Positions 47,536-56,870 are shown, counted from the first letter of the stretch. The stretch is 64,000 bases of DNA from CAVQOB01 sp963714325 (GCA_963714325.1 CAVQOB010000008.1:558001-622000), one strand, 5' to 3'. Translations and numbers: made by a program. The notes: a model not told the origin generated them from the letters alone.

Positions 47536-47840
47536 GCTGTTGGCAATTGCCAGGCAACGCATCACTGAGCGCTTTGTAGGCGGCCCTCTCGCAGACTTGA
47601 CGCGAATCCATCGGGAAGCCGATGGATGAATTCGGCCAAGCCCAACGCAAAGTAGCGCTGACCGGTGCTGGGTCGGCATTGGCAAGGCGCGACACGAGAG
47701 CAGTCGCGCGTTATACCGCCGAGCGAAATCAAAGACCTGTCATCCTCGCGCGCTCGGCGAGGCCGCGACCGCGGCTCAGGCAGCAAGCGCCGCACGCGAG
47801 AGTTCCGACCGCTTCACGTCGGAACGTTCGCACGAAGGTA
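47536..47840. terminator. intergenic region with two hairpins between convergent murG and nitroreductase genes
   Basis: About 305 bases without a gene. ATCCATCGG and CCGATGGAT (47606-47627) form a perfect 9-base stem with a GAAG loop, 70 bases after murG. GTTCCGAC and GTCGGAAC (47802-47825) form an 8-base stem just after the nitroreductase stop. Neither has a T-run; both may end transcripts or protect 3' ends. Confidence 0.45.
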
Positions 47841-48659
47841 TTATTTATGATGCTTGGTCGGTTCGCCGGGATTCTCCCCGGTGTACGCCTCCCGCCAGAT
47901 GCCAAGTCGTTTTTCCGCATCCTCCCAGTTGGCGACACTTTCACTGTCCCGATACATCGCGAACTGGCGCACGTCTGAAATGTAGTGCGCGACCATCGCG
48001 TCGGGGCGAAATTTCTCCGCCTGATAAACGTTCCAATGCACCATTTGGGCAACCGGCCGGCGATAGCGCGATATCCGATCCTTCTCCGGAAATCCTATCG
48101 GGATCGTGCCGACCGCGCGCATGCAGTCAGGATATCCGAGCAACGCGGCGAGCGCGCGATTGGTCGTGTCCTCGCCGCAACCCGACAGCCACGCCGACGT
48201 CAAGCCCACGGCCGTCACCGCCAGTTGCACATTCTGGATCACGGCGCCAATCGACGCGAGCAGGATGCGCTCATTATTCGCGGCATATTCCTGCTCCCAT
48301 TCCCGCGTCGTCGCTTTGGGGAATGCGGCTTTCCAGCGCTCGTCCGCCAGCACGATCATGATCGCCACGGTGTTGGCCATATAGGTCTTCTTCACCGCCG
48401 GAAATCCCTTCGAGTGATCGATCAGTCGATGCGATTGTGCGAGAAAGACATCGAGCACTTTCTCACGCATCGAGGCGTCGTCGACGATCACCACGTCGAA
48501 GCACTGCGAGTTGGCCCCCGTCGGCGCCCATCGCGCCGCTTCCGCGATCTGCAGCAACGTCTCGCGGCCAACGGAATGCCCCGGCTCGAACCGCCGCACG
48601 CTGCGCCGTCGCCGGATCACATCGATTAGCGGTCCATAGGACGTATCATTCAATGGCAT
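47841..48659 (-). CDS. nitroreductase family protein
   Basis: The start MPLNDTSYGPLIDVIRRRRSVRRF (48659) matches the family, with the FMN phosphate-binding RRRRSVRRF motif. The 272-residue product has EAARWAPTGANSQ, ASIGAVIQNVQLAV and GLTSAWLSGC, then a flavin site near GTIPIGFPEKD. Such FMN enzymes reduce nitro compounds, quinones or enones. It follows the DMSP-lyase-family cupin gene by 32 bases on the same strand and may share its transcript. The C-terminal ~60 residues are longer than usual. Confidence 0.88.
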   Translation of the reverse strand: MPLNDTSYGPLIDVIRRRRSVRRFEPGHSVGRETLLQIAEAARWAPTGANSQCFDVVIVDDASMREKVLDVFLAQSHRLIDHSKGFPAVKKTYMANTVAIMIVLADERWKAAFPKATTREWEQEYAANNERILLASIGAVIQNVQLAVTAVGLTSAWLSGCGEDTTNRALAALLGYPDCMRAVGTIPIGFPEKDRISRYRRPVAQMVHWNVYQAEKFRPDAMVAHYISDVRQFAMYRDSESVANWEDAEKRLGIWREAYTGENPGEPTKHHK

Positions 48660-48691
48660 CGACCGGCTCCTGCTCCACGAGAGAGTCGACG

Positions 48692-49318
48692 CTATGCGCC
48701 GAGCGTTGCCGCCACGCCGACTTTCCCCGTCCAACAATAAAGCGCCAGCAGCGGCGCGTCACCGGTCCGCGCCGCATGCGCCAGGTCAGGTGGGTGATGA
48801 ATGGCACTCCCCGGCGCAACCGTGCGCCACGGCCCATCGCCGCGCTGCCACTCCGACCGTCCGCTCAGCACATGATAGACCTCTTCCGCGGGATGCCGAT
48901 GCTGCGGATAGGTCGTGTCAGGACCCAGCAGCATGACACCGCAAAGCAGCTCGTCACTGCTGTGGAAGGCAGCCTTTCCGACCAGTTCCGCATACCCGTA
49001 GCACAGCAGAAATTCGGCCATCGCCGGATCGCGAACATAGTTTGCGTTTTGCCGCCAGCAACACTGCGGTGCAATCGCCGCCAACCCATCGGAAATCATC
49101 GCAAGCGAACCACGACGCGCCGACGTCAGCGCCTGATCAAGAAAGCCGAGCACCGGCAAAGTCGCTGGAACTGGTGCAACTGCAGGGCGCCAACCCAGCC
49201 CATTCAGCAGCGCCGCCGCCTGCGCCAACATCGGTAAATCCAGCGCCGTCGCATCGCGGCGGTAAACGCTGGCGATCTCCGCGATCAGTGTTTCAACGGC
49301 GGCGAACTTGCCATTCAT
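48692..49318 (-). CDS. cupin protein of the dimethylsulfoniopropionate lyase family
   Basis: The start MNGKFAAVETLIAEI (49318) is preferred to 49360. The 208-residue protein has an N-terminal helical part and a C-terminal cupin with the metal-binding motif PQHRHPAEEVYHVLSG and a second His in HHPPDLAHAARTG; LLALYCWTGKVG closes the barrel. The pattern fits the DddL/DddQ-like DMSP lyase family. Whether this one cleaves DMSP to dimethyl sulfide is not shown; relatives have other roles. It lies upstream of the nitroreductase gene and divergent from a PhnD-like gene. Confidence 0.8.
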   Translation of the reverse strand: MNGKFAAVETLIAEIASVYRRDATALDLPMLAQAAALLNGLGWRPAVAPVPATLPVLGFLDQALTSARRGSLAMISDGLAAIAPQCCWRQNANYVRDPAMAEFLLCYGYAELVGKAAFHSSDELLCGVMLLGPDTTYPQHRHPAEEVYHVLSGRSEWQRGDGPWRTVAPGSAIHHPPDLAHAARTGDAPLLALYCWTGKVGVAATLGA

Positions 49319-49376
49319 GCAGCGCTCCGTCGCAACACCCGCACACCACGTGTGGTCCACCGCACATCATTGCTCT

Positions 49377-50243
49377 ATGGTTCGCCAACGTCAAACCGCC
49401 GCGAGGCCCGCAGTGCCGCCTGACCAGCCATCACAACTCATCGCCAACGCTCGCATGTATGCCGTCGCCCCAGGCGCCGTCGCGGCCTGGAAACGGCTGT
49501 TTGCCTGGCTGATTGCGGAATCCGGCGTGCCCTTGTCCGTCATCGATCACGCCTTCCCCGCCAAACTGTCCGAACTGTGGGCACGGCCCGATCTCGCCTG
49601 CGCCTTCATGTGCGGCTGGCCCTACGTCCGCGACTACGCCGATCGGCGCATCGTTGCCGCTCCCATCCCCAACGCGCCGTTCGCCGCTGGACGCCCATTG
49701 TACTGCACGCATTTTGTCGTCCATCGCGATGCTCCTTTCCAGTCGCTCGAAGCAACCTTCGGCCATCGCTTCGCCTTCACGATCCAGGATTCCCATTCCG
49801 GCTACAATGCGCCGCGCCATCATCTTCTGCCCTATCGCAAGCCCGGCTGCGGCCCGCTTTATCGTGAGATCATCGGCCCGTTGACGACGCCACGCCGCAT
49901 GCTGGAGGCAATTGCCGCGCGCCAGACTGACGTCGGTCCGCTCGACAGCTTTGCTTACGCCCTGTTGCAGCGTCATGAATCACAGATCGCCGCTGAAACG
50001 CGCGTTATCGCGTCGACGGAGTTGGTACAGATGCCGGCCTTCGTTGCCGCGCCCGGGACCAGCCCGGCCATCGTCGCCCGCTTGACGGAAACGCTCCTGC
50101 GTCTCGACGTGGATAAGTCACAGCAAGCGCTGTGCGACGAACTGTGCATCACCGGCTTCGCCCGCATCGACGCGGCGCCATGGCAGCTTGCCGAACAATG
50201 GGCCGCAGTCGCAGAACGTCAAGGCGCACGTGAGATTCGCTGA
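49377..50243 (+). CDS. PhnD-like substrate-binding protein without a signal peptide
   Basis: The start at 49377 (MVRQRQTAARPAVPP) is tentative; no candidate start gives a signal peptide. The 288-residue product follows the periplasmic binding fold of PhnD-type proteins (MYAVAPGAVAAWKRL, FMCGWPYVRDYADRR, THFVVHRDAPFQSLEATFGHRF cut here, SHSGYNAPRH, VGPLDSFAYALL). No ABC transporter permease or ATPase gene is nearby. A cytosolic sensor or enzyme-associated protein is possible. It is divergent from the cupin gene, with only about 58 bases between starts. Confidence 0.7.
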   Translation: MVRQRQTAARPAVPPDQPSQLIANARMYAVAPGAVAAWKRLFAWLIAESGVPLSVIDHAFPAKLSELWARPDLACAFMCGWPYVRDYADRRIVAAPIPNAPFAAGRPLYCTHFVVHRDAPFQSLEATFGHRFAFTIQDSHSGYNAPRHHLLPYRKPGCGPLYREIIGPLTTPRRMLEAIAARQTDVGPLDSFAYALLQRHESQIAAETRVIASTELVQMPAFVAAPGTSPAIVARLTETLLRLDVDKSQQALCDELCITGFARIDAAPWQLAEQWAAVAERQGAREIR

Positions 50244-50267
50244 GGCCGCGCCATCAGGGGACAAGCA

Positions 50268-51281
50268 ATGTTGGGGGAAATCGCGGCCGATCTGTTCGGT
50301 CCATTTATTGGACTATTGAGCCAACGCCTGATGCTGGCGGTCGGCCTGTTGCACGCCATCGCCGCGTTCTTTTATTTCAGCAAAGCCCGCCACGGTGCGG
50401 TCTGGGCGCTCACTTGGCTTGTCGTCACTGTCGCATGTGCGCGGCTGGCGGTCGAAAATCCGATGTTCGCGACGGCGCTGTTCGTCGCGTCTGTCCTGCT
50501 GTGGACGTTGTGGTGGGCGACGCTGCGCCCCAGCAGCGCACGCGTCTGGGTCGCCGACAACGCCCATCAAGCAACCGCCTCCATTGTTGGCGATATATTG
50601 ACCGTCCATAATCTGCGCAATTTCGATTGGCACAGCCGCCGCGAAATCACCCCGCGCTGGGAGACACGCCAATACGACCTCGCCAAGTTGACACGACTCG
50701 ATCTCTTGTCCTGTTATTGGGCCGGTCCGCACATGGCGCATATGATCGTCAGCTTCGGCTTCACCAACGCCCCGCCGCTGGCTTTCTCGATCGAGACGCG
50801 CCGCGAAACCACTGAGCAGTGGTCAAGCCTTGCAGGCTTCTTCAAGGCCTATGAGCTGATCATCATCGCCGCCGACGAGCGCGACGTCGTCCGCGTCCGC
50901 ACCAACGTCCGCGGCGAACGCGTCGAACTCTATGAGATCCTGTCGACACCGCTGGTTCGCCGCCGGCTGATCGAAAAGTATGTCGAAGACATGAATGCGC
51001 TCGCCATCAAGCCGCGCTTTTATCACACCGTCTGGACCAACTGCACTACCGAGATCGCGCGCTTGGTCCGCATGGCCGGCCAACGCGTGCCGCTCGACTG
51101 GCGCATCTTGGTCTCCGGCCACGTGCCGAAGTTCCTCTATCGCGCCGGCATGATCTCACAGTCACAACCCTTCGACGAATTGCGCAAACACGCCGATATC
51201 ACAGCGCACGCCAAAGCAGCCGGCGACGCCGACGATTTTTCGCGCCAGATTCGCCAGATTCGGTTGAGGGAGAGGGCTTGA
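50268..51281 (+). CDS. DUF4105 membrane protein
   Basis: A 337-residue protein with two to three N-terminal membrane segments (about 18-75) and a DUF4105-type domain: HNLRNFDWHSRREITPRWETR cut here, YWAGPHMAHMIVSFGF, SIETRRE and FYHTVWTNCTTEIARL. The Cys in NCTT and the His in HMAHMIVSF are candidates for a papain-like catalytic pair, as suggested for this family. Related Lnb-type domains handle lipoprotein acyl chains. It begins 24 bases after the PhnD-like gene on the same strand. Confidence 0.8.
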   Translation: MLGEIAADLFGPFIGLLSQRLMLAVGLLHAIAAFFYFSKARHGAVWALTWLVVTVACARLAVENPMFATALFVASVLLWTLWWATLRPSSARVWVADNAHQATASIVGDILTVHNLRNFDWHSRREITPRWETRQYDLAKLTRLDLLSCYWAGPHMAHMIVSFGFTNAPPLAFSIETRRETTEQWSSLAGFFKAYELIIIAADERDVVRVRTNVRGERVELYEILSTPLVRRRLIEKYVEDMNALAIKPRFYHTVWTNCTTEIARLVRMAGQRVPLDWRILVSGHVPKFLYRAGMISQSQPFDELRKHADITAHAKAAGDADDFSRQIRQIRLRERA

Positions 51282-51911
51282 AACCGTCGCTACCCATGCG
51301 CGCCTCGACGTTGCAAGTCGGTTTGTCACGGCCGCGGAGGCGCCCGCCCAACCAAGCCGTCGGAATGAGCACGCGTGGAGGGTTGCACGGCCGGCCGCCG
51401 ATGCGCGTCTGCTTGACCGTCCATCGTGGGGCAAACATTGAGCGTGTGTCGAACGTCCCGACGGGCCAAGAACGGCCGTCGGGCACCGTGCTCGCCACAC
51501 CCGCCCCTGTCACGGCCGGCCCTTCGTGTCGGCCACCCATCGTGCAATGAGTGCGACAGACAGCGGCGCAACAAGCGCTCTGACATAATTCTGGATCAGA
51601 TCTCGTGGCTCAGTTGATGGCCCAGGCTAGCGAGGTATCGTCTAAGACTTCTGAACCGTTTTTGCGGCCGCCTTCCTATCGGCAACTCCAAGACCCATAT
51701 GGTCCGTTGCGATTTCGACGAGAAACTCAGTAACGACAAGACTACTCTTGCCATTGATCAACATGCACGCGGACTGCAGCATTTAGCTGTCGTACTCGTC
51801 TTTGGCCCCGTCAGGGTAAGTGTCATCGGGATGTGCAATTCCGATCGGGTCCCATTCGACCCATCCAATCCTGCGCAGCTCTGCAAGACACAGTCTCACC
51901 CACCCCCCCTT
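51282..51911. other. non-coding region between DUF4105 and esterase genes
   Basis: About 630 bases. Several short overlapping ORFs cross it, but none has family features or a good start. No RNA gene or clear terminator was identified. A pyrimidine-rich CCCACCCCCCCTTC run lies just past the esterase stop at 51900. Confidence 0.5.
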
Positions 51912-53558
51912 CTACTTGTCAAACCGCCAGTACGTCCCCCCGCCGCCGGTCACCGGCGTATAGGCGCGCACGCGCTGATCAGGCGGTCGCAGCCCCTTAT
52001 CAAAGATCAGCCGCATGTCGTCCAGCAATTGCGATCGGTCGGCAAACGTCGAGTGGTTCAGACTGAAGAAATCGGTGCTCGCCGCCGACACGTCAATGCT
52101 GTCGACGCCGCTCACGACCATCGGTCCCGTACTCGACACTTGCCCTGCCGACGCGCCGGAAAGGCGCTGTGACAGCCGCAACGCCTTGTCGTTCGCCGAG
52201 GCGTAAAGCGTCATGCCCGACGAAAGCCCACGCACCTGTCGCGAGATATTTTCGAACTCGTCACGGGTCACATCGGGTGCGGCCAGGATCACTTCGCCGA
52301 AGACCGGCTTTGCCGCGACGTTCGGGCCGGCCAAATTGCGCATGTCGCGCAGGGCTTCGAGCAGGGCTTGTGCTCCCATGCTGTGCGCGATGAGATGTAT
52401 TTTTTTCGCTCCGCTTTCTTTGGCGACCATGTCCAAGAACTCACGCAGATGATCGCGCGCGCCTTTTGCGCGACGCTCGTCATAGAGATACCCGGATACA
52501 CCCGCGCTCGACGGCCAGCTGTAGACGAACGGCAAGCCATCAAAGCCCATGTCGTGCGCGATCTGTGCCGCCCGGAACAGCGCGTCGTCGAAGCCGACAC
52601 GATAGCCGTGCACGAACACGAACGCCTGATCCTTGAATAGTTTTGCGGTCCGGGCATGCGCCTTGATTTCCCCGATCAGCGTGTTGCGATCGAGCACATC
52701 GACGTTCAACAGCACAAAATCTCGCGCCATATCCTCGGCGCGCAACGATACCGTCGTGAAAATGAGATCCCACTCCGGTCGCCGGATCTCGCCTTTGTCG
52801 CGTCCCGTCGTTGGCACCGAAATAACCGCCCGCCCCCAGGTTGCCTTGGTATCGCCGGCGCCGGAAAACGCCGCCAGATTGCGGCCCCACTTCGAGCGAT
52901 CGGCTTCGCGCTTGCGGTCGGTGCCGAAGAAGATCGGCACGGCTGTGTAGGGCTTCGCGTCATTCACGGCTGCTATGGAGCGGGTTGGCGATCCCTGTGG
53001 GCTTGCCGTTGGAGCCGGCGGCGGCGCAGCCCCTATCCCGCGTGTCACGCCGACGGTGCGTGGCGCCGGCGGTGGTTGAGCGGGCGGCGTGCCGCTTGTT
53101 TCATTTTTCGGTGCCACCGATACGCTGAACGGGCGCGCCGGCGGTGACGGACGCTTGATGCCGCCAATCTCGACAACCACCTCACCCTTCGTCGCGCCAC
53201 CCTTGGCCATGACGAGTTCGATGGCCTCGATGCCACGCTCTTCCTCGCGATCGTCGATCGGCGACAGGCGTTGGCCGGCCGCGAGTTTGGTCGGCCGGTC
53301 TTCGTAGTGTACTTGCCCGTTGCGATAGATGACGATGACACGTTCGAGGTCCAACGCGCCCGAGATCACGACGAGCCGCGAGGCATTGAACCGGCCAAAC
53401 TCCGGCTTCACGGTCATCCGCCAAGTGGCTGATCCCGGCGCCACCGTGAAACGTCCGAGCGTTGTCCATCCATCAGCATCGGCCCGCTGCGCCTGCGCAC
53501 CAGCGGGCAGTGCCATCAGCCCAATAACGAGCGCCGCCTTGAAGAGCCAATCCATCAT
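51912..53558 (-). CDS. secreted DUF900-type alpha/beta hydrolase (esterase/lipase superfamily)
   Basis: The start MMDWLFKAALVIGLMALPAG (53558) gives a signal peptide ending at AQAQ, with GAGGG upstream; the frame is open to 53591. After a beta-rich N-terminal domain and a Pro-rich linker (about 175-195), the DUF900 domain begins at VPIFFGTDRKREADR. It contains FVFVHGYRVGFDDALFRAAQ cut here, the nucleophile elbow LIAHSMGAQALL and AAPDVTRDEF with the catalytic acid. The closing His is probably in LNHSTFAD. The 548-residue protein is probably an exported esterase of unknown substrate. Confidence 0.87.
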   Translation of the reverse strand: MMDWLFKAALVIGLMALPAGAQAQRADADGWTTLGRFTVAPGSATWRMTVKPEFGRFNASRLVVISGALDLERVIVIYRNGQVHYEDRPTKLAAGQRLSPIDDREEERGIEAIELVMAKGGATKGEVVVEIGGIKRPSPPARPFSVSVAPKNETSGTPPAQPPPAPRTVGVTRGIGAAPPPAPTASPQGSPTRSIAAVNDAKPYTAVPIFFGTDRKREADRSKWGRNLAAFSGAGDTKATWGRAVISVPTTGRDKGEIRRPEWDLIFTTVSLRAEDMARDFVLLNVDVLDRNTLIGEIKAHARTAKLFKDQAFVFVHGYRVGFDDALFRAAQIAHDMGFDGLPFVYSWPSSAGVSGYLYDERRAKGARDHLREFLDMVAKESGAKKIHLIAHSMGAQALLEALRDMRNLAGPNVAAKPVFGEVILAAPDVTRDEFENISRQVRGLSSGMTLYASANDKALRLSQRLSGASAGQVSSTGPMVVSGVDSIDVSAASTDFFSLNHSTFADRSQLLDDMRLIFDKGLRPPDQRVRAYTPVTGGGGTYWRFDK

Positions 53559-53591
53559 GTTCCAATAACCCTCAATTTGCGTTCGGACCAA

Positions 53592-53909
53592 AATGAGCCC
53601 AAGCTATCATCTGCCGCCTAGCGGCACCGCTTATAGCAGTCTAACCGAAATGCTGCCCCGGTGCACGCCCCCGTCCACGAGACGCCCGCACCGGTTGCTG
53701 GAGGGAGGCCCGCAAAGTATCGCGCGGATGCGAAGGGGGGTGGGCATCCGAAGCGCCACAATCGCGGATGCGAAGTGGGCATCCGAAGCGCCACAACAAA
53801 GAATCGCGATTTTCGGATATGCTGCGCGACCACTAAAAAGTGTGGACAACCGAAGGCGCAACTGCGGCGGCTGCTGGGCAGCTGAAGCCGCAACAAAAAG
53901 AGTCCAGCG
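53592..53909 (+). other. repeat-bearing intergenic region between esterase and VapC genes
   Basis: About 318 bases without a supported gene. It is dominated by the hairpin-GAAGCGC repeats listed separately (53725-53901). Confidence 0.6.
53725..53901 (+). repeat. cluster of hairpin-GAAGCGC repeats
   Basis: Two clear copies (53725-53761, 53765-53802) have arms CGGATGC and GCATCCG, followed by GAAGCGCCACAA. Two diverged copies follow (about 53835-53861 and 53867-53901, the latter ending GAAGCCGCAACAAAAAGA). GTGGGCATCCGAAGCGC is shared with the repeats ahead of mraZ. A CGCGATTTTCGGATA segment at 53805-53819 resembles part of the 58-bp array at 56.9 kb. Confidence 0.75.
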
Positions 53910-54281
53910 CTAATATGCGGCCCTCAATCCTTTGAACATCGGGAAGCGCTTGACGTTGAGTGTTGCGAGTTTGAGACCATGATGCTCGGCAGTCGCAGCG
54001 ACGAGCGCATCGGCAACGTCGACGCCGTGACTGGCGCGGTAGTGGCGCAGGAAAGCGCCGGCCCTCTGGAACAGGATCGGTTCGATCGGCACCATGCGGT
54101 ACAATCCCATCAATGCATCGATGTCACCTTCCTCGCGCTGCGTTCGAGCCCCGCTGTACAATTCCATGCTCGATACGGCGCAAACGAACGGCTGCTCGGT
54201 CGCAGACGAGACCGCTCGTTCGGCACTGGGACTGCGCCGCATCAAATCGATCAATATGCAGCTGTCGAGAAGCCAGGACAT
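53910..54281 (-). CDS. vapC: VapC-type PIN domain toxin
   Basis: The ATG at 54281 overlaps the antitoxin stop as ATGA. The 123-residue protein has the PIN acidic residues D6 (LLDSCILID), E40 (SSMELYSG) and D88/D91 (GVDVADALVAA), then TLNVKRFP near the end, where an Asn stands in for the fourth acid. VapC toxins are Mg-dependent endoribonucleases that cut tRNA or rRNA. It is co-transcribed with its antitoxin. Confidence 0.92.
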   Translation of the reverse strand: MSWLLDSCILIDLMRRSPSAERAVSSATEQPFVCAVSSMELYSGARTQREEGDIDALMGLYRMVPIEPILFQRAGAFLRHYRASHGVDVADALVAATAEHHGLKLATLNVKRFPMFKGLRAAY

Positions 54282-54601
54282 CACTTGTCGTCGAAAATCT
54301 TGCGGATGCGTGCTTGGCGTTTGCGCCAAAGCTCCGCCTGTTCCTTTTTGTTCTTTTCGACCCGGCGAGCCAAGGCCTCATTCGGACCGAAGCTCTCAAG
54401 CACGCTGGCCATACGCGCCCGCCAATCATCGGCCGTGCCACCTTCAGCCGACAAGGCAAGATCGACGCCCTGACGGACGATGTCGGCCTCCGCCTGCCCG
54501 GTCGCCCGCGCGCGCGCCTTCAGCCGCCGGTTTTGATCGGCCGTGATGAAGAACTGCTTGCGCACCATGGGGCGCTTGGGTTTGCCGACGGTGTCCTGCA
54601 T
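54281..54601 (-). CDS. vapB: VapB-type antitoxin, ribbon-helix-helix-like
   Basis: The ATG at 54601 (MQDTVGKPKRPMVRKQFF) is chosen; an in-frame GTG at 54607 also exists. The 106-residue protein has an N-terminal strand and helix pair (MVRKQFFITADQNRRLKARA, cut here; TGQAEADIVRQGVDLAL) typical of ribbon-helix-helix proteins, then a Lys-rich tail that should wrap the toxin. It neutralises VapC and with it probably represses the operon, for which the palindrome at 54604 is the obvious site. Confidence 0.8.
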   Translation of the reverse strand: MQDTVGKPKRPMVRKQFFITADQNRRLKARARATGQAEADIVRQGVDLALSAEGGTADDWRARMASVLESFGPNEALARRVEKNKKEQAELWRKRQARIRKIFDDK

Positions 54602-54603
54602 AC

Positions 54604-54618
54604 ACACATGCTATGTGT
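54604..54618 (-). promoter_or_regulatory. palindrome at the vapBC promoter, probable autoregulatory operator
   Basis: ACACAT-GCT-ATGTGT is a perfect inverted repeat just upstream of the antitoxin start. Its position fits binding by the VapBC complex. No Shine-Dalgarno is seen between it and the ATG, so the transcript may have a very short leader. Confidence 0.55.
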
Positions 54619-54704
54619 AGGTCCCCGCAGTGTCAATTTGCTTCGCTTCGCGCAATCGCCGCGCTAAGAGAAGCATAGAACTGTTTGCTGCAATCGAGAA
54701 CCCG

Positions 54705-56870
54705 ATGTCCGAACTCCTGCTTGAACTCTTTTCCGAAGAAATCCCGGCCCGCATGCAGGAGCGCGCGGCAGCAGAGCTGAAGAAGCTGGTGGTTGAAGGA
54801 TTGACCGCGCAAGGCTTGAAGGTCGGTGACGCCATGAGCTTCGCGACACCGCGCCGACTGTGCCTTGTCGTGCAGGGCGTACCGGACAAATCACCGGCCG
54901 TCAGCGAGGAGAAGAAGGGCCCGCGCGTCGGCGCTCCAGAGCAGGCGCTGGCAGGATTCTTGAAGGGCGCGGGGCTCGCCTCAATCAAAGATGCGACCAT
55001 CGTCAAGGACGACAAGAAGGGCGACTACTACGTCGCCAAGATCGAGCGCGCCGGACGCGCCGCAACCGCGATCATCGCCGAGGTCGTGCCAGCCGTCATG
55101 CAAGCATTCCCGTGGCCGAAGTCGCAGCGCTGGGGCGACGGCGACTTTCAATGGGTGCGGCCGTTGCATTCCATCGTCTGTTTGCTAGGCGGGAAAGTTG
55201 TACCCTTTGAGATTGCGGGCATCACATCTGGCAACGTTACCCGCGGCCATCGCTTCCATGGCGATCATGACATCGCCGTCAAGAACTTCGAGGACTACGG
55301 CACCAAGCTCAAGGCGGCGAAGACGCTGCTGCCGGCATCCGAGCGCGTCGCCATGATCCGCGAACAGGCGATGGCGCTGGCCAAGTCGCACAAGCTGGCG
55401 CTGGTCGAGGACGAGGCGCTGCTGAACGAGAACGCCGGCCTGACCGAATGGCCGCAAGTGATGATCGGCTCCTTCGACGCGGCGTTCCTGAGCGTCCCCG
55501 GCGAATGCCTGACGACGGCGATGAAGAACCATCAGAAATGCTTTTCGCTGAAGGACCCGAAGACGGGGAAGCTCGCCAACCGCTTCCTGCTGACGTCGAA
55601 CCTGATCGCCAGCGATGGCGGCAAGGAAATCGTCACCGGCAACGAGAAGGTTATTCGCGCGCGGCTGAGCGACGCCAAGTTTTTCTGGGATCTCGACCTG
55701 AAGAAGCCGCTCGATGAGATGGCGTCGAGCCTCGCCGGCATCACCTTCCATGAGAAGCTCGGTAGCCAAAAAGATCGCGTCGAACGCGTCGCCGAGTTGG
55801 CCTTCCAGCTCGCCGGCGCCTGCGATGCCAACCCGGAAGATGCGCGCCGCGCCGCGCAATTGTGCAAGGCCGACCTCGTCTCCGGCATGGTCGGCGAATT
55901 CCCCGAGCTGCAAGGCCTGATGGGCCGCTACTACGCCGAGAAGGCCGGTACCAAAGCGGAGATCGCCCGCGCCATCGAGTTGCACTACAAGCCAAAAGGG
56001 CCGACGGATACTGTTCCCCTGGAATTGGACGGCGATGCGGTGGCGTGCGCGGTGGCACTCGCCGATAAACTCGACACTCTCGTTGGTTTCTGGTCGATCG
56101 GCGAAAAGCCGACCGGCTCCGGCGATCCCTATCAGCTCCGCCGCGCCGCACTGGGTGTGATCAGGATTGTGATTGAGAACGATTTGCGGCTGCCACTCCT
56201 GCCGATCATCCAGAAGCACTACGCGGATCGATTGCGCTGCGATGCCGAAAAGCTGACACCGCCACAAACGCTGCATAAGGGGCTCGACGCGTTCGAATTG
56301 GCAACGGACCTCCTCACCTTTTTCGCCGACCGCCTGAAAGTCTACCTGCGCGACAAGGGCGCTCGGCACGATCTGATCGACGCTGTCTTCGCGATTGGGC
56401 AGGAGGCGAGGAGCGCTGGAAGCGCGACAGGGAGTGAAAAGAGCCAGGATGATCTGGCACTCATCGTCAAGCGCGTCGAAGCGCTCGGCGAATTTCTGAA
56501 AACCGAGGACGGCACCACCTTGCTCGCTGGCGTCAAGCGCGCGTCGAATATTCTCGCCATCGAAGAAAAGAAAGACAAGCGAAGCCACGCTGGCGCGGCC
56601 GACGCGAAGCTCTTGCGCGAGCCGCAGGAGAAGGCGCTGCACGCCGCGATCCAGAAGGTTTCGCTCGACACCAGGAAGGCGATCGATGTCGAAAACCTCG
56701 CCGGCGCCATGCGCGCATTGGCCGAACTGCGCGCCCCCGTCGACGCCTTCTTCGACAAGGTGACGGTCAATGCCGAAGATCCAGCGCTGCGCATAAACCG
56801 CCTGAAACTGCTCTCCGAAATCCGCGCCGCCACCCTCACCGTCGCCGACTTCTCGAAGATCGGCGGGTAG
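54705..56870 (+). CDS. glyS: glycine--tRNA ligase beta subunit
   Basis: The start MSELLLELFSEEIPARM (54705) is the conserved GlyS N-terminus; the frame is open to 54630. The 721-residue protein has TPRRLCLVV, KGPRVGAPEQALAGFLK, FQWVRPLHSIVCLLGG, RFLLTSNL, and an HD-like and anticodon-binding C-terminal half ending FFDKVTVNAED. With GlyQ it charges tRNA-Gly. The glyQ gene, usually immediately upstream, is not here; the vapBC pair occupies that place on the other strand. Confidence 0.95.
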   Translation: MSELLLELFSEEIPARMQERAAAELKKLVVEGLTAQGLKVGDAMSFATPRRLCLVVQGVPDKSPAVSEEKKGPRVGAPEQALAGFLKGAGLASIKDATIVKDDKKGDYYVAKIERAGRAATAIIAEVVPAVMQAFPWPKSQRWGDGDFQWVRPLHSIVCLLGGKVVPFEIAGITSGNVTRGHRFHGDHDIAVKNFEDYGTKLKAAKTLLPASERVAMIREQAMALAKSHKLALVEDEALLNENAGLTEWPQVMIGSFDAAFLSVPGECLTTAMKNHQKCFSLKDPKTGKLANRFLLTSNLIASDGGKEIVTGNEKVIRARLSDAKFFWDLDLKKPLDEMASSLAGITFHEKLGSQKDRVERVAELAFQLAGACDANPEDARRAAQLCKADLVSGMVGEFPELQGLMGRYYAEKAGTKAEIARAIELHYKPKGPTDTVPLELDGDAVACAVALADKLDTLVGFWSIGEKPTGSGDPYQLRRAALGVIRIVIENDLRLPLLPIIQKHYADRLRCDAEKLTPPQTLHKGLDAFELATDLLTFFADRLKVYLRDKGARHDLIDAVFAIGQEARSAGSATGSEKSQDDLALIVKRVEALGEFLKTEDGTTLLAGVKRASNILAIEEKKDKRSHAGAADAKLLREPQEKALHAAIQKVSLDTRKAIDVENLAGAMRALAELRAPVDAFFDKVTVNAEDPALRINRLKLLSEIRAATLTVADFSKIGG

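Noticed and set aside
51282..51911. Short overlapping ORFs after the DUF4105 gene
   Set aside because: None has a good start, family motif or plausible codon pattern; Arg/Pro/Ser-rich translations look like non-coding GC-rich DNA.
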